Assembly (NCBI RefSeq): GCF_000425205.1
Contig: NZ_KE384328.1
Span: 189,296-253,295 of the forward strand
DNA length: 64,000 bases
From: Pontibacillus halophilus JSM 076056 = DSM 19796
GTDB lineage: Bacteria > Bacillota > Bacilli > Bacillales > BH030062
Reading direction: 5' to 3'
The translations under genes were made by a program, and so were the position numbers. The notes beneath the pieces were generated by a model. That model did not search any database, was not told the DNA's origin, and was given only the letters and a program-made list of their open reading frames with translations. Positions 18,536 through 29,766 of this stretch are shown here, in pieces. The stretch's first letter is position 1; every line of letters starts with the position of its first letter.

Positions 18536-20887
18536 ATGTTAAGAAGTAAAGCAAAATGGGATGTTTCCGCACTATCGGAGCCTTCCGTCACAATTGATGA
18601 TTCATTGTCCGTTTCTACGTTAACACAACGTTTGTTAAGACAACGAGGCATTCATACGAAAGAAGCTGCACTGGAGTTTCTTACGCCAGATTTAGACAAG
18701 CTACATGACCCTATGCTCTTTGATGACATGCAAAAGTCTGTAGACCGCGTGCGTCAGGCTGTTCAAAACGATGAACGTGTACTCGTTTTCGGAGATTACG
18801 ATGCCGATGGCGTTAGTGCAACAACGGTCATGGTTGAGGCATTAAGAGAGGTTGGGGCAACGGTAGATTATTATATCCCCAATCGATTCACTGAAGGATA
18901 TGGTCCAAATGAGGCAGCCTTTCGGAAAGCGAAAGAGGCCGGAGTTTCTTTAATTATAACGGTTGATACAGGTATAGCGGCTGTACACGAAGCGGCAGTT
19001 GCGAAAGAATTGGATATAGATTTAATTATTACAGATCACCACGAGGTTCAAGAACAACTACCAGATGCGTACGCCCTTCTTCATCCAAAGCATTCAAGTC
19101 ATTATCCGTTTCCTGAATTAGCGGGTGTGGGTGTTGCATTCAAGTTTGCACACGCGTTACTTGAGGAGTTTCCAAAGCACTTGCTCGATTTAGTAGTGAT
19201 TGGAACGATTGCGGATCTTGTTCCCCTTCACGGTGAGAACCGAATACTTGCTTACTGTGGGTTGAAGGCTATCACACGATCAATTCGTCCAGGTATTGTA
19301 GCGTTGAAGAATATCTGTGGTATTGAAGGAACGATGACGGAGGAAGACATTGGGTTCATGATTGGACCAAGAATTAACGCAGTTGGTCGCTTGCAGGACG
19401 CTTCTCCGGCTGTACAACTCATGTTGACAGAGGATGATGAGGAAGCAGTCGCTTTAGCTGAAATGATTCAACAATTGAACCAACAACGTCAGAAGGTAGT
19501 TGCTGATATTTCGAAAGAAGCCGAAGCCATGATTGAAGCGGATGAATCAAAGTTGTCATCTGTACTCGTCGTAGGTAAAGAAGGTTGGAACCCAGGAGTA
19601 CTTGGGATTGTAGCTTCTAAGCTTGTTCAGAAATATGACCGTCCAGCAATTGTCCTTGCCTTTGATCCGGATAAAGGGACAGCCAAAGGCTCTGCTAGAA
19701 GCATTGATGCGTTCGATTTGTTTGTGAACTGCATGGAAGTTCGACATTTATTCACCCATTTCGGGGGTCATAGTCAAGCGGCTGGGATGACATTGCCACT
19801 CGAACAAGTCGATTTGCTCCGCTCATCACTCTCGCAGATGGCTGATGATAAGCTTGCTCCGGAAGACTTTAGTCAATTACTTGCTATTGATGGCAAGGTT
19901 TCGTTAGATGAGATTACGCTTGAGAAGATTCATGAAATTAATAGTCTTGCACCATTCGGTATGGGCAATCCAAAGCCACTGTTCATGCTTGAAAAAGAGG
20001 TTCCAAGAGAAATGCGACAAATTGGCAGTCAGCTGAACCATTTGAAGTTACAGTTCAAAGCCGAAGGGGCCCCAATTGACGCAGTTGGATTTGGCTTAGG
20101 AGAACTCTATAACCAGATTGCTCCCCAATCTTCTGTTTCAATAGTTGGTGAGTTGTCTGTAAATGAGTGGAATGGCCGTAAGAAACCTCAAGTAATGATG
20201 AAGGACCTTCGTGTGGATGATTGGCAGTTGTTTGATTTAAGAGGAAATCGTCATGCGAAGAAGTTCTTTGACCAGCTAGCCGTTAAGGATGGACTAGCCA
20301 TTGCATTTGATCGAACAAATACAGTACATTCTACGTTTGATGGCTTTAAGCTTCAGTTTGTAGACGAAGAACGTCTTCATGAGTTACCAGAGGGTGTCAT
20401 TGAACATGTCGTCTTCTTGGACTTACCGAACTCATTGGAATTGATGAGCAACGTTCTTCATAGATTGCGTCCAAGAAATGTGTACACCGCATATCGCGTT
20501 CACGACGCTGCTTTCCTGAAGACTCTCCCAACAAGGGAGCATTTTAAATGGTTCTATGGAATGGTGAGAAAGCATGAGTCATTCCACCTTGAACGTGATA
20601 GTGGAAAGCTTGCTTCGTACAAAGGATGGACAAAAGAAACAGTGGAATTTATTGCACAGGTGTTTTTTGAGTTAGGTTTTGTTAAAATAGAGAATGGTCT
20701 TTTGACTCTCAATCCAAATCCTGTTAAGAAAGACTTAGCTGAATCACAACAATATCAACAGAAGCTGAATCAATTACAGGTAGAACAGACGTTATATTTC
20801 TCATCCTACCAACAATTGAAAGTATGGATGGATGAGCAAATGGACACGGTTGTGAATGTTAAGGAGGAAGTAACAAATGGATTATAA
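18536..20887 (+). CDS. recJ: Single-stranded-DNA-specific exonuclease RecJ
   Basis: RecJ degrades single-stranded DNA 5' to 3' in recombination and repair. The DHH phosphoesterase motifs are [17 protein letters not shown] and TDHHE, and the DHHA1 part carries SARS-like and [11 protein letters not shown] (about residue 420). The C-terminal Bacillus-type extension (about 570-783) makes the 783-residue length normal for Bacilli. ATG 18536 is chosen because AGGGGTG lies five bases upstream; the frame is open to 18506, but that stretch holds the promoter -10. The 3' end overlaps apt by 11 bases. Confidence 0.95.
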   Translation: MLRSKAKWDVSALSEPSVTIDDSLSVSTLTQRLLRQRGIHTKEAALEFLTPDLDKLHDPMLFDDMQKSVDRVRQAVQNDERVLVFGDYDADGVSATTVMVEALREVGATVDYYIPNRFTEGYGPNEAAFRKAKEAGVSLIITVDTGIAAVHEAAVAKELDIDLIITDHHEVQEQLPDAYALLHPKHSSHYPFPELAGVGVAFKFAHALLEEFPKHLLDLVVIGTIADLVPLHGENRILAYCGLKAITRSIRPGIVALKNICGIEGTMTEEDIGFMIGPRINAVGRLQDASPAVQLMLTEDDEEAVALAEMIQQLNQQRQKVVADISKEAEAMIEADESKLSSVLVVGKEGWNPGVLGIVASKLVQKYDRPAIVLAFDPDKGTAKGSARSIDAFDLFVNCMEVRHLFTHFGGHSQAAGMTLPLEQVDLLRSSLSQMADDKLAPEDFSQLLAIDGKVSLDEITLEKIHEINSLAPFGMGNPKPLFMLEKEVPREMRQIGSQLNHLKLQFKAEGAPIDAVGFGLGELYNQIAPQSSVSIVGELSVNEWNGRKKPQVMMKDLRVDDWQLFDLRGNRHAKKFFDQLAVKDGLAIAFDRTNTVHSTFDGFKLQFVDEERLHELPEGVIEHVVFLDLPNSLELMSNVLHRLRPRNVYTAYRVHDAAFLKTLPTREHFKWFYGMVRKHESFHLERDSGKLASYKGWTKETVEFIAQVFFELGFVKIENGLLTLNPNPVKKDLAESQQYQQKLNQLQVEQTLYFSSYQQLKVWMDEQMDTVVNVKEEVTNGL

Positions 20888-21389
20888 ACAGTATGTAACG
20901 GTCGTAGAAGATTGGCCGAAAGAGGGCATTAAATTTAAGGATATTACGACACTAATGGATAATGGACCTGCTTTCAAAGCAGCCGTTGACGATATTGTAG
21001 AATATGCGAAAGAAAAGGAAATCGACCTTGTAGTAGGACCAGAAGCACGTGGCTTCATTATCGGTTGCCCTGTTTCTTACGCGATGGAAGTTGGCTTTGC
21101 ACCCGTACGTAAAGAAGGGAAACTTCCTCGTCAAACAATTAAAGTTGATTACGGCTTAGAGTATGGGAAAGACGTATTAACCATTCATAAAGATGCAATT
21201 AAACCAGGTCAACGTGTGCTTATTACAGATGACCTACTTGCAACAGGTGGTACCATTGAAGCTACAATTAACCTAGTTGAACAACTAGGTGGCGTTGTTG
21301 TGGGGTGTGCGTTCTTAATTGAACTGACTTACCTAGATGGCCGTAGTAAATTAGATGGATATAACGTTCGTACACTAATGCAATATTAA
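20877..21389 (+). CDS. apt: Adenine phosphoribosyltransferase
   Basis: Apt makes AMP from adenine and PRPP in purine salvage. The 170-residue protein has the [14 protein letters not shown] start, VVGPEARGF and the PRPP-binding motif [20 protein letters not shown] lies ten bases before ATG 20877, inside the end of recJ, so the genes are co-transcribed. recJ-apt-relA is the B. subtilis order. Confidence 0.96.
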   Translation: MDYKQYVTVVEDWPKEGIKFKDITTLMDNGPAFKAAVDDIVEYAKEKEIDLVVGPEARGFIIGCPVSYAMEVGFAPVRKEGKLPRQTIKVDYGLEYGKDVLTIHKDAIKPGQRVLITDDLLATGGTIEATINLVEQLGGVVVGCAFLIELTYLDGRSKLDGYNVRTLMQY

Positions 21390-21397
21390 GATTTAAG

Positions 21398-21429
21398 AAG
21401 AGTGCTCTGTTTAAGGGTGCTCTTTGTTT
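21398..21429 (+). terminator. Probable terminator of apt
   Basis: A 10-bp stem with several G-U pairs (21398-21407 with 21415-21424) and a short TTGTTT tail; weaker than the others here. Confidence 0.5.
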
Positions 21430-21477
21430 ATAATCGAAAAAACATGCAGTGCTTTTGGTGGTTATAACACATTACGC

Positions 21478-21506
21478 TTTACAATTGTGCGATTATTTTC
21501 GATAAT
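21478..21506 (+). promoter_or_regulatory. Sigma-A promoter of relA
   Basis: TTTACA (21478-21483), 17 bases, GATAAT (21501-21506); each hexamer matches consensus at five of six positions. relA starts at 21562. Confidence 0.7.
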
Positions 21507-21561
21507 AAAGAATAACTAGCCCATTTAGACCGGTGACGAATTTATTTTATAAGGTGATAGG

Positions 21562-23766
21562 ATGTCTAAAGATAAAATTGTGACAGCAGATGAAGTTGTA
21601 GAACGAGCAGGTCATTATCTTTCTGAGGAAGATACGACCTTTATTCAGCGTGCTTATGATTACGCGAACGAGGCACATAAGGAACAATACCGGAAATCCG
21701 GAGAGCCATATATCATTCATCCTGTGCAAGTAGCAGGCATCCTGGTTGAGCTCGAGATGGACCCCGTTACGATTGCGGGCGGTTTTCTTCATGATGTCGT
21801 GGAAGATACAGAGGTAACTGTCGAAGATTTGGAAGAGGCTTTCAATAATGAAGTTGCCATGCTTGTAGATGGCGTAACGAAGCTAGGTAAGATTAAGTAT
21901 AAATCTAAAGAAGCACAGCAAGCAGAAAACCATCGAAAAATGTTTGTTGCAATGGCGAAGGATATTCGTGTCATTCTCATTAAGCTAGCGGACCGGCTTC
22001 ATAATATGCGCACCCTTAAGCACCTTCCGCCTGAGAAGCAACGAAGAATTTCGAATGAAACACTTGAAATTTTCGCACCACTTGCACATCGCTTGGGGAT
22101 TTCAACGATTAAGTGGGAATTAGAAGACACGGCTTTACGCTATTTAAATCCTCAACAATACTATCGAATCGTGCATCTTATGAAACAAAAACGCAATGAA
22201 CGTGAACATTACATCAATGATGTTATGCAAGAGATCGAGAAACAGGTTGAAGATGTAAATATTGAAGTCGAGATCTCAGGTCGTCCGAAACACTTGTATT
22301 CGATTTACAAGAAAATGGTTCTTCAGAATAAACAGTTCAATGAAATTTATGATTTACTTGCAGTTCGAGTACTCGTAAATAGTATCAAGGATTGCTATGC
22401 TGTCCTTGGAATCATTCATACATGCTGGAAGCCTATGCCTGGTCGATTTAAAGACTATATTGCCATGCCTAAGCCGAATTTATATCAATCCTTGCATACG
22501 ACTGTGATTGGACCTAAGGGAGACCCATTAGAGGTTCAAATTCGCACAAATGAGATGCACCAAATTGCTGAGTACGGGATTGCTGCGCATTGGGCTTATA
22601 AAGAAGGCAAGGCCATTGACCCGAATACGCAATCGTTTGAAGACCGATTATCTTGGTTCAGAGAAATTCTAGAGTGGCAGAATGAGACGCATGATGCTGA
22701 AGAATTTATGGAATCGTTGAAAGTCGACTTGTTCTCAGACATGGTATATGTGTTCACGCCTAAAGGAGACGTCATAGAACTCCCTTCTGGTTCTGTACCA
22801 ATTGATTTTGCGTATCGAATTCACACTGAAGTAGGGAATCAGACGATTGGTGCGAAGATCAACGGCAAGATGGAGCCACTTGACTATAAGCTTAAGACAG
22901 GCGATATTATCGAGGTCATGACTTCTAAGCATTCCTATGGACCTTCCAAGGACTGGATTAAGATTAGTCAAACTTCTCAAGCGAAGAATAAGATAAAGCA
23001 GTACTTTAAGAAACAGCGACGAGATGAGAACATCGCTAAAGGGAAAGAAGCGGTGGACAAAGAGATTCGCTCGCTTCAAATTGAACCGAAAGATGTCCTC
23101 CAAGCTGACAACTTAAAACGAGTAGCTGAGAAATTTAATTTCACAAATGATGAAGATATGTATGCGGCTGTTGGTTACCAAGGAATTACGGCAGCGCAAA
23201 TTGCTACAAGGCTCACAGAAAAGGTGCGTCGTCAGCAACAGAAAGAACAAGACTTAGAGCAAACGCTTGAAGCCGTGAAGACCGACCAGAAATCCTATAA
23301 GCACAATAAGAAAAAGGACTCTGGTGTGAAGGTAAAAGGCGTCGACAACTTGCTCGTTCGTTTATCCAGGTGCTGTAATCCAGTTCCGGGCGATGAAATC
23401 GTCGGATATATTACAAAGGGACGTGGCGTATCTGTGCACCGAACAGATTGTCCTAATGTTCTAAATGAGGACGTGCAAAGTCGGTTGCTTCCAGTTGAAT
23501 GGGAATCTCACAGTGTAGATACGAAACAGTACAGCTTGGATATCGAAATATCAGGCTATGACCGTAGAGGTCTATTAAATGAAGTGCTACAAGCCGTTAA
23601 TGAAACGAAGACGAATATTACAGCCGTAAGTGGACGTTCTGACCGAAATAAGATGGCCACGATTCATATGACCATTATGATTCATAACATTAGTCACTTA
23701 CGAAGCGTAGTAGAGCGCATTAAACAAATTACAGATGTATATACAGTACGAAGAATGTTGCAATAA
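21562..23766 (+). CDS. relA: Bifunctional (p)ppGpp synthetase/hydrolase Rel
   Basis: Rel controls the stringent response. Its 734 residues carry the HD hydrolase domain (about 50-155; [21 protein letters not shown]), the synthetase domain (about 240-350; [13 protein letters not shown]), then TGS (about 390-450; [12 protein letters not shown]), a zinc-finger-like C-C region ([14 protein letters not shown]) and a C-terminal ACT domain (about 660-734). The hydrolase motif is intact, so both activities are expected. It has its own promoter. dtd follows by 11 bases. Confidence 0.96.
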   Translation: MSKDKIVTADEVVERAGHYLSEEDTTFIQRAYDYANEAHKEQYRKSGEPYIIHPVQVAGILVELEMDPVTIAGGFLHDVVEDTEVTVEDLEEAFNNEVAMLVDGVTKLGKIKYKSKEAQQAENHRKMFVAMAKDIRVILIKLADRLHNMRTLKHLPPEKQRRISNETLEIFAPLAHRLGISTIKWELEDTALRYLNPQQYYRIVHLMKQKRNEREHYINDVMQEIEKQVEDVNIEVEISGRPKHLYSIYKKMVLQNKQFNEIYDLLAVRVLVNSIKDCYAVLGIIHTCWKPMPGRFKDYIAMPKPNLYQSLHTTVIGPKGDPLEVQIRTNEMHQIAEYGIAAHWAYKEGKAIDPNTQSFEDRLSWFREILEWQNETHDAEEFMESLKVDLFSDMVYVFTPKGDVIELPSGSVPIDFAYRIHTEVGNQTIGAKINGKMEPLDYKLKTGDIIEVMTSKHSYGPSKDWIKISQTSQAKNKIKQYFKKQRRDENIAKGKEAVDKEIRSLQIEPKDVLQADNLKRVAEKFNFTNDEDMYAAVGYQGITAAQIATRLTEKVRRQQQKEQDLEQTLEAVKTDQKSYKHNKKKDSGVKVKGVDNLLVRLSRCCNPVPGDEIVGYITKGRGVSVHRTDCPNVLNEDVQSRLLPVEWESHSVDTKQYSLDIEISGYDRRGLLNEVLQAVNETKTNITAVSGRSDRNKMATIHMTIMIHNISHLRSVVERIKQITDVYTVRRMLQ

Positions 23767-23777
23767 GGAGATTTACT

Positions 23778-24224
23778 ATGAAGGCTGTTATTCAAAGAGG
23801 TAGAGATGCAAGTGTCACGGTGAATGGAGAAGTGACTGGAGAAATCCAAGAAGGCATTGTCGTGTTACTTGGGGTTACGCATGATGACAATGAAGAAGAC
23901 GCAAAGTACCTAGCGGATAAGATCATTAACTTACGCATTTTCGAAGATGAATCTGGGAAAATGAATCTTTCCTTAAAGGATATAGAGGGGCAGCTTCTGT
24001 CTATTTCCCAATTCACGCTTTATGGAGACACTCGGAAAGGGCGTCGTCCAAACTTTATGAATGCGGCTAAGCCTGAACCTGCTAAAGCGTTATACCAATC
24101 CTTTAACGCGTTTGTGAAAGAATCAGGTGTTGTTGTGGAGACTGGGGAATTCGGAGAGATGATGGATGTTCAACTCTCAAACGTTGGACCAGTAACTTTA
24201 ATTCTCGAAAGTAAAGACCGCTAA
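23778..24224 (+). CDS. dtd: D-aminoacyl-tRNA deacylase
   Basis: Dtd removes D-amino acids (and glycine from tRNA-Ala) from mischarged tRNAs. The [17 protein letters not shown] motif carries the active-site region, and the Gly-cisPro motif is present as [11 protein letters not shown] near the C-terminus. The 148-residue length is normal. AAGGAG stands nine bases before ATG 23778. It is co-transcribed with relA, as in most Bacilli. Confidence 0.95.
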   Translation: MKAVIQRGRDASVTVNGEVTGEIQEGIVVLLGVTHDDNEEDAKYLADKIINLRIFEDESGKMNLSLKDIEGQLLSISQFTLYGDTRKGRRPNFMNAAKPEPAKALYQSFNAFVKESGVVVETGEFGEMMDVQLSNVGPVTLILESKDR

Positions 24225-24228
24225 CAAG

Positions 24229-24263
24229 AAGAAAGAGAGCGCCTAAATGGCGCTCTCTTTCTT
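24229..24263. terminator. Bidirectional terminator between dtd and the amidase gene
   Basis: A perfect 15-bp stem (24229-24243 with 24249-24263). The minus-strand gene's stop codon lies at its right edge. Confidence 0.9.
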
Positions 24264-25915
24264 TATCTAGAAAAGTACTGATTAAGTCCTTGTATAATAC
24301 CGTTCGCAACTTTCTGATGATAATTATGGGTTTTGATGGTTCTCATTTCAGCTTTGTTCGACATAAATCCAAGCTCTAGAAGCAAGGACGGTTGTCTATT
24401 CTCTCGCATAACATAGAAGTTACCGTATTTTATCCCACGGTCACGAAGACCTGTGGAACGGATCAGACCTTGTTGGACGTCTGTCGCTAATTTCTTCTCG
24501 TGAGAATTATAATAATAAGTCCCAATACCTGATGCGGAAGGATATTGTGGGAAGCTGTTATAATGCAAACTTAAAAATACATCAGCTCGCTGTAATTTAG
24601 AAACGGACGTTCTTGAACTAAGAGGTAGGTAAGTGTCGCGGTTTCTTGTGAGAATTACATTTGCTCCACCTATTTTTAATGCTTGTTCAATGGCATTTGC
24701 AGTTTGGAGGGTTAGGGTTTTCTCATAAGAACCGTCTGCTCCAATCGCTCCTGGGTCTCGTCCACCGTGACCTGCATCAATTACAATCGTTTTCCCTTTT
24801 AATGATCGGGAGGGGGATTGTGTAGGCTGAGAGGATTTAGAAACAATCCAATCTGCTACATAAGCAGTTCCTCCGTCGTACGCAATTTCATACCAATTGT
24901 TGGAGTGTCGCACAACCTGGAACGATGCACCAGCTGATTCTCGGCCAACAATTGAGTTTGAGGTGGATGGACCGCTACGGATGTTTGTCCCATTATGCAA
25001 CAATGTGATAGACGAGTTCGTAGGTGAGGCGGTGGCACCCTCTTGTACAAGCCATCCGGCTACCCAGCCAAGGTCACCATCACCTAATTTGATTTGATAC
25101 CAGCTATCCTTCTTCTGATAATAGGAGAACGTATCTCCGTTTCGAACTTGGCCAATAATCGACCCTTTCGTACTTCCCTGGCTACGAACGTTCAAGACAG
25201 GGGTCGATACTGTAATTTCACCTTGTTTCTTCGCAGTAGGTGCTTCGGTAGGGTCTGTTAAGTAAGCGCTGCTAACCCAGCCTTTATTGTTGTTCCCGTA
25301 AAGAATTTGATACCAATTGCCGTCTTTGGCTACGACGGAGACGTTAGTACCGAAGGGCAATTGCGTGGTTTGCTTGTAACCAATGCCTGGCCCACTACGT
25401 ACATTAAGGAGGTTCGCATCGACCATTTGCTTTTCAGGTGATGGATTTTCACCAGATTTAGTGGTTAATGTAACGTAATCTTTATGTACCCATGCTTCAG
25501 TTCCGTTGGTTTTAATCTTTACCCAATCGCCTTTTACACCTATTTGTGTGCGCGTATCTCCTTTGTCCAAGTACCCAACCACCTTATAAGATAAGCCTGG
25601 TCCTTTACGTACTCTGAGATCGCTTGCGGTTGAGGTGACTTCAACAGAGGATGGTGTCTCATGGATGGAAACAAGCCAATCGGCAACCCATCCTTTCTTG
25701 CCATTCACATCAAGTTGAATCCAATCTCCTTTAGAGCTTAAGATTTCATACGTCTCGTTCTGATGAATCTGAGTCTTAACGGAATGCGTAATACCTGGTC
25801 CGCTACGAACGTTTAATGCGTTCACGGAAACGGTTGCTGTGCTGGCTAGGGCTTCTATTGGGAAAGCTAAGCAAAATAGTGCCACGGTTAGAACCAGCCG
25901 TATGAATGTTCTCAT
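24263..25915 (-). CDS. N-acetylmuramoyl-L-alanine amidase with five SH3 repeats (YrvJ-like)
   Basis: An exported cell-wall hydrolase of 550 residues. A signal peptide (1-24) ends in ALA-S. Five bacterial SH3 domains follow at about 26-85, 90-150, 162-220, 232-290 and 298-358; most carry LNVRSGPG-type motifs. The Amidase_3 domain (about 376-548) has zinc ligands in DAGHGGRDPG, YEKTL and LHYN, and the catalytic Glu in LLLELGF. SH3b domains bind the wall; the amidase cuts the MurNAc-L-Ala bond. It corresponds to B. subtilis yrvJ by position between dtd and hisS. Confidence 0.92.
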   Translation of the reverse strand: MRTFIRLVLTVALFCLAFPIEALASTATVSVNALNVRSGPGITHSVKTQIHQNETYEILSSKGDWIQLDVNGKKGWVADWLVSIHETPSSVEVTSTASDLRVRKGPGLSYKVVGYLDKGDTRTQIGVKGDWVKIKTNGTEAWVHKDYVTLTTKSGENPSPEKQMVDANLLNVRSGPGIGYKQTTQLPFGTNVSVVAKDGNWYQILYGNNNKGWVSSAYLTDPTEAPTAKKQGEITVSTPVLNVRSQGSTKGSIIGQVRNGDTFSYYQKKDSWYQIKLGDGDLGWVAGWLVQEGATASPTNSSITLLHNGTNIRSGPSTSNSIVGRESAGASFQVVRHSNNWYEIAYDGGTAYVADWIVSKSSQPTQSPSRSLKGKTIVIDAGHGGRDPGAIGADGSYEKTLTLQTANAIEQALKIGGANVILTRNRDTYLPLSSRTSVSKLQRADVFLSLHYNSFPQYPSASGIGTYYYNSHEKKLATDVQQGLIRSTGLRDRGIKYGNFYVMRENRQPSLLLELGFMSNKAEMRTIKTHNYHQKVANGIIQGLNQYFSR

Positions 25916-26061
25916 AAGTTGCTGTTATACCTCCTTATACAAAATAGTGAAGAGAGAATCATTAGTACATTTCAACATCAATAGACAATATCCTCTTTCT
26001 AACGTATTAGATTTTTTATATCGGACAAACTAATCATAGAGTTTAGGGAGGTGTATTGCCT

Positions 26062-26238
26062 ATGAGAATGAATGCAAAGCATGAAGTAATCGCTTATAAG
26101 GGGCATGACCGCCCACATTCAACCATTACATCCCATGATATCCAACAATCTCCTTCATCCTATACTAATACGTATGACGCATTCGGAGTGAGTCGGTCGG
26201 ATGTTAAAAATCTTCGTGAAAGCTTGAAACGTTCTTGA
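26062..26238 (+). CDS. Small protein of unknown function (58 aa)
   Basis: A short ORF with a good SD (GGGAGGTG, eight bases before ATG 26062). The product is hydrophilic, rich in His, Ser and Thr (GHDRPHSTITSHDIQQ), with no membrane segment or Cys motif. I do not recognise a family. The stop codon overlaps the -35 hexamer of the hisS T-box promoter. It may be a small lineage-specific protein; the SD and clean 5' context support translation, but conservation is unchecked. Confidence 0.5.
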   Translation: MRMNAKHEVIAYKGHDRPHSTITSHDIQQSPSSYTNTYDAFGVSRSDVKNLRESLKRS

Positions 26239-26263
26239 CATTACTTTCTTTCACGCTTATGAT
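26235..26263 (+). promoter_or_regulatory. Sigma-A promoter of the hisS-aspS T-box transcript
   Basis: TTGACA (26235-26240), 17 bases, TATGAT (26258-26263). The -35 overlaps the stop codon of the preceding small ORF. Confidence 0.82.
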
Positions 26264-26269
26264 AATAAC

Positions 26270-26560
26270 CACTAATAAAAGTATACATGAACCATTGAGG
26301 AGAAGAGTACGTTAAGGTAGTGTGTCAAGAGAGGGAGTGCCTGTGGCTGTAAGCACTTCTACATACACTTATCAGAAAGACATCTCTTAGGTTTCTCGTC
26401 GAAAGCAAGTTTGTAAGTAGGCGTAGAACGTAGCAGGCGTTAACTGCTAGAGTGGAAGCTAGTTGCTTCAATAAGGGTGGCAACGCGGGTATAATGATGA
26501 ATCCCGTCCCTTTTATTCGTTTACATAAGCGGATAAAAGGGACGGGATTTATTTATTTTT
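26270..26560 (+). promoter_or_regulatory. T-box riboswitch of hisS-aspS
   Basis: The leader has all T-box parts. Stem I contains AGTA (26306-26309) opposite a specifier loop reading GAAAGACAT, flanked by GGAGA/TCTCT below and TAAG...GTGTGT/ACATAC...CTTA above, and an apical stem (26335-26340 with 26353-26358). The T-box sequence AAGGGTGGCAACGCGGG is at 26473-26489, and the terminator is a 17-bp stem (26500-26516 with 26533-26549) with a U-rich tail. The specifier loop holds GAC (Asp, 26379-26381) overlapping CAT (His, 26381-26383). Uncharged tRNA should favour the antiterminator and expression of both synthetases. Confidence 0.9.
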
Positions 26561-26647
26561 CGTACCAGTGAGTTACAAGAGTGGGCTAGGTTTAAGGTCA
26601 ATCTAGACAATTAACTAGTCGCCTTGATACGAAAGAGGAGGATACTT

Positions 26648-27925
26648 ATGAATATTAATGGACCACGTGGAACACAAGATATTTTACCAGGTGCAGTTGA
26701 ACAATGGCAGTATGTTGAACACGTGCTTGCAGATATTTGCAGGCGTTATAATTATAAAGAAATTCGTACGCCAATCTTTGAACATACAGAACTATTTCAA
26801 AGAGGTGTAGGGGACTCAACGGACATCGTACAGAAGGAAATGTATACCTTTGAAGACCGCGGCGGACGAAGCTTAACGTTACGCCCGGAAGGTACAGCAG
26901 CTGTTGTGCGTTCATTTGTGCAGAACAAGGTTTATGGTTCTCCAAATCAACCGACAAAGTTATTCTACACTGGCCCAATGTTCCGATATGAACGACCACA
27001 GCAAGGACGCATGCGTCAGTTCGTCCAATTTGGAATTGAAGCCCTTGGCAGTGCAGACCCTGCCGTAGATGCAGAAGTGCTCGGCCTAGCTATGAATTCC
27101 TATCAAGAGCTCGGGCTCCGTTCGTTAAAGCTTGTCCTAAATAGCCTTGGCGATGCTGAAAGTCGTAAAAGCCACCGCCAAGCATTGATTGAACACTTTA
27201 CACCTTATAAAGGCGAGTTGTGTGAAGATTGTCAAAGTCGTTTGGATCAAAATCCGATGCGTGTATTGGATTGTAAGAAGGACCGCGACCACCCTGCTAT
27301 GGCAACGGCTCCGTCCATCTTGGATCACTTAAACGAATTCTCACAGAATTACTTCAATGAAGTGAAGGCTTACTTAGATGAGATGGGCATCGACTATGTA
27401 ATTGATCCGAATCTTGTACGTGGACTTGATTATTATAATCACACTGCCTTTGAAATTATGAGTGAGGCAGAAGGGTTTGGAGCGATCACGACGCTAAGTG
27501 GCGGCGGTCGTTACAATGGACTTGTTGAAGAAGTTGGTGGGCCTGAGACTCCAGGTATCGGATTTGCCATGAGTATTGAACGTCTGTTGATGGCACTTGA
27601 AGCTGAAGGTGTAGAATTGCCAATTGAGCAGAACCTTGATTGTTACTTTGTTTCAATGGGTGAAGTTGCGAAGAAGAAGGCTTCAGGAATTGTCAATGAA
27701 CTTCGCCGTTCAGGAATTCAAGTAGACCAAGATTACGCAGGTAAGAAGATTAAAGGCCAATTCAAATCTGCCGATCGACTAGGTGCGAAGTTCGTCCTTG
27801 TTCTAGGGGAGAACGAGCTTGAAAATAATCAAATAAATGTGAAGAACATGATGACAGGTGACCAAACAGAAGTCGCATTAGATCAGATTGTAGACTATAT
27901 GAAGCAAGAAATGAAGGAGGCATAA
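26648..27925 (+). CDS. hisS: Histidyl-tRNA synthetase
   Basis: A class II synthetase that charges tRNA-His. The 425-residue protein begins [13 protein letters not shown]. It has motif 2 ([21 protein letters not shown]), the His-binding motif [12 protein letters not shown], motif 3 near [11 protein letters not shown], and a C-terminal anticodon-binding domain. ATG 26648 has AGAGGAGG six bases upstream; the frame is open to 26624, but that is before the SD. It is controlled by the T-box in front, and aspS begins 3 bases after its stop. Confidence 0.96.
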   Translation: MNINGPRGTQDILPGAVEQWQYVEHVLADICRRYNYKEIRTPIFEHTELFQRGVGDSTDIVQKEMYTFEDRGGRSLTLRPEGTAAVVRSFVQNKVYGSPNQPTKLFYTGPMFRYERPQQGRMRQFVQFGIEALGSADPAVDAEVLGLAMNSYQELGLRSLKLVLNSLGDAESRKSHRQALIEHFTPYKGELCEDCQSRLDQNPMRVLDCKKDRDHPAMATAPSILDHLNEFSQNYFNEVKAYLDEMGIDYVIDPNLVRGLDYYNHTAFEIMSEAEGFGAITTLSGGGRYNGLVEEVGGPETPGIGFAMSIERLLMALEAEGVELPIEQNLDCYFVSMGEVAKKKASGIVNELRRSGIQVDQDYAGKKIKGQFKSADRLGAKFVLVLGENELENNQINVKNMMTGDQTEVALDQIVDYMKQEMKEA

Positions 27926-27928
27926 AAG

Positions 27929-29722
27929 ATGAGCAGTCATCGTTTTATGAGCGGGAGTTTAAGAGATTCTCATGTTGGACAACAAGTATTACTTAAAGGT
28001 TGGGTACAAAAGCGTCGTGATCTTGGAGGTCTTATTTTCATCGACCTTCGTGACCGCTCAGGGATTGTCCAAGTGGTCTTCAACCCTGAGACATCGAAAG
28101 AAGCGATTGAAACCGCAGATAAAGTTCGAAGCGAATACGTCATTGAAGTGCGCGGGGAAGTTCTTAACCGTGAACCGAGTACAGTCAATGAAAATCTTGC
28201 CACTGGTAAGATTGAGGTCGCTGCTTCTGAGATTACCATTCTGAATAAAGCAGAAACACCGCCATTTATGATTGAAGATGAAACAGAGGTTTCAGAAGAC
28301 ACGCGTCTAACGTATCGTTACCTTGACCTTCGTCGTAAGCCGTTACAAGAAACATTTAAGATGCGCCACCAGACGACTCAGGCGATTCGTAACTTCTTGA
28401 ACGAAGAAACATTTTACGAAATGGAAACGCCAATGCTAACGAAGAGTACACCTGAAGGCGCTCGTGATTATTTAGTACCAAGCCGTGTTCACCCTGGTGA
28501 ATTCTATGCGCTGCCGCAGTCTCCTCAAATCTTTAAGCAGCTCATTATGATGTCTGGATTTGAGAAGTATTACCAGATTGCGCGTTGCTTCCGTGATGAA
28601 GATTTACGAGCGGACCGTCAGCCTGAATTCACTCAAGTTGATATTGAGACATCCTTCATGTCTAAGGAAGAAATTCAAGATATGACTGAGCGAATGATGA
28701 AACGCGTTCTTAAAGAGGTCAAAGGGGTAGACATTACAACGCCATTCCCTCGCATGCCTTACTATGAAGCCATGGACCGATTCGGTTCTGACAAACCAGA
28801 TACACGCTTTGACATGGAGCTTGTCAACGTTTCTGAAATTGTGAAGGATTCCGGTTTCAAGGTATTCCAAGGCGCTGTAGAAAACGGTGGCACAGTGAGT
28901 GCAATTAATGTCAAAGGAAAAGCAAAAGACTTCTCTCGTAAAGACATTGATAAATTGACGGAATTCGTGAAGATTTACGGTGCTAAAGGTTTGGCTTGGT
29001 TGAAGTCAGAAGAAGGCACGCTGAATGGTCCAATATCTAAATTTGTATCTGAGGAAGAAGCGGCATCGTTAACAGATGCGCTCCGCGTTGAAGACGGGGA
29101 TTTAATCTTGTTCGTAGCGGACAAAACAAGTGTAGTTCACGATAGTCTAGGCGCACTACGTTTGAAACTTGGGAAAGAGCTTGGACTAATTGACCAGAGT
29201 CAATTTAATTTCCTATGGGTGACAGATTGGCCATTATTTGAGTATGACGAAGAAGAAGATCATTATGCGGCGGCTCACCACCCGTTCACAATGCCTGTAC
29301 GTGAGGACATTGAGAAGATGACCACTGCTCCAGCCGAAGTTCAAGCTGAAGCGTACGACCTTGTACTAAACGGCTATGAGCTTGGAGGTGGCTCTCTACG
29401 TATCTATGAGAAAGAAGTGCAGGAGAAAATGTTTGAAGTACTTGGCTTCTCTAAAGAAGAGGCGGAAGAACAGTTTGGCTTCCTTCTAGAATCTCTAGAA
29501 TATGGAGCTCCACCACATGGAGGTATCGCACTCGGTCTTGACCGATTTGTGATGCTGTTAGCAGAGCGTACAAACCTTCGTGATACAATTCTATTCCCTA
29601 AAACAGCATCTGCCTCTGACTTGTTAACACAAGCGCCAGACGCAGTAAGTTCAGCTCAACTTGAAGAGTTGCATCTTCAGCTAGGCGGGAAAGCATTAGA
29701 TACGAATAACGAAGAATCCTAA
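27929..29722 (+). CDS. aspS: Aspartyl-tRNA synthetase
   Basis: A class II synthetase of 597 residues. An N-terminal OB-fold anticodon-binding domain (about 1-110; [22 protein letters not shown]) is followed by the catalytic core with motif 2 ([19 protein letters not shown]). The bacterial GAD insertion (about 290-420) is present, and motif 3 is [13 protein letters not shown]. The Shine-Dalgarno is GGAGG at the hisS stop. It is co-transcribed with hisS under one T-box, which may sense both tRNAs. Confidence 0.96.
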   Translation: MSSHRFMSGSLRDSHVGQQVLLKGWVQKRRDLGGLIFIDLRDRSGIVQVVFNPETSKEAIETADKVRSEYVIEVRGEVLNREPSTVNENLATGKIEVAASEITILNKAETPPFMIEDETEVSEDTRLTYRYLDLRRKPLQETFKMRHQTTQAIRNFLNEETFYEMETPMLTKSTPEGARDYLVPSRVHPGEFYALPQSPQIFKQLIMMSGFEKYYQIARCFRDEDLRADRQPEFTQVDIETSFMSKEEIQDMTERMMKRVLKEVKGVDITTPFPRMPYYEAMDRFGSDKPDTRFDMELVNVSEIVKDSGFKVFQGAVENGGTVSAINVKGKAKDFSRKDIDKLTEFVKIYGAKGLAWLKSEEGTLNGPISKFVSEEEAASLTDALRVEDGDLILFVADKTSVVHDSLGALRLKLGKELGLIDQSQFNFLWVTDWPLFEYDEEEDHYAAAHHPFTMPVREDIEKMTTAPAEVQAEAYDLVLNGYELGGGSLRIYEKEVQEKMFEVLGFSKEEAEEQFGFLLESLEYGAPPHGGIALGLDRFVMLLAERTNLRDTILFPKTASASDLLTQAPDAVSSAQLEELHLQLGGKALDTNNEES

Positions 29723-29731
29723 TCGAACATC

Positions 29732-29760
29732 TTGATTGAATTCTATTGATGTGCTATTAT
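29732..29760 (+). promoter_or_regulatory. Sigma-A promoter of 6S RNA
   Basis: TTGATT (29732-29737), 17 bases, TATTAT (29755-29760), right after aspS; a start near 29767 fits. Confidence 0.65.
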
Positions 29761-29766
29761 TCTTAT

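Noticed and set aside
24263-25915. Repeats in the amidase gene as a DNA repeat element
   Set aside because: They are diverged SH3 domain repeats within one protein, not a nucleotide repeat.
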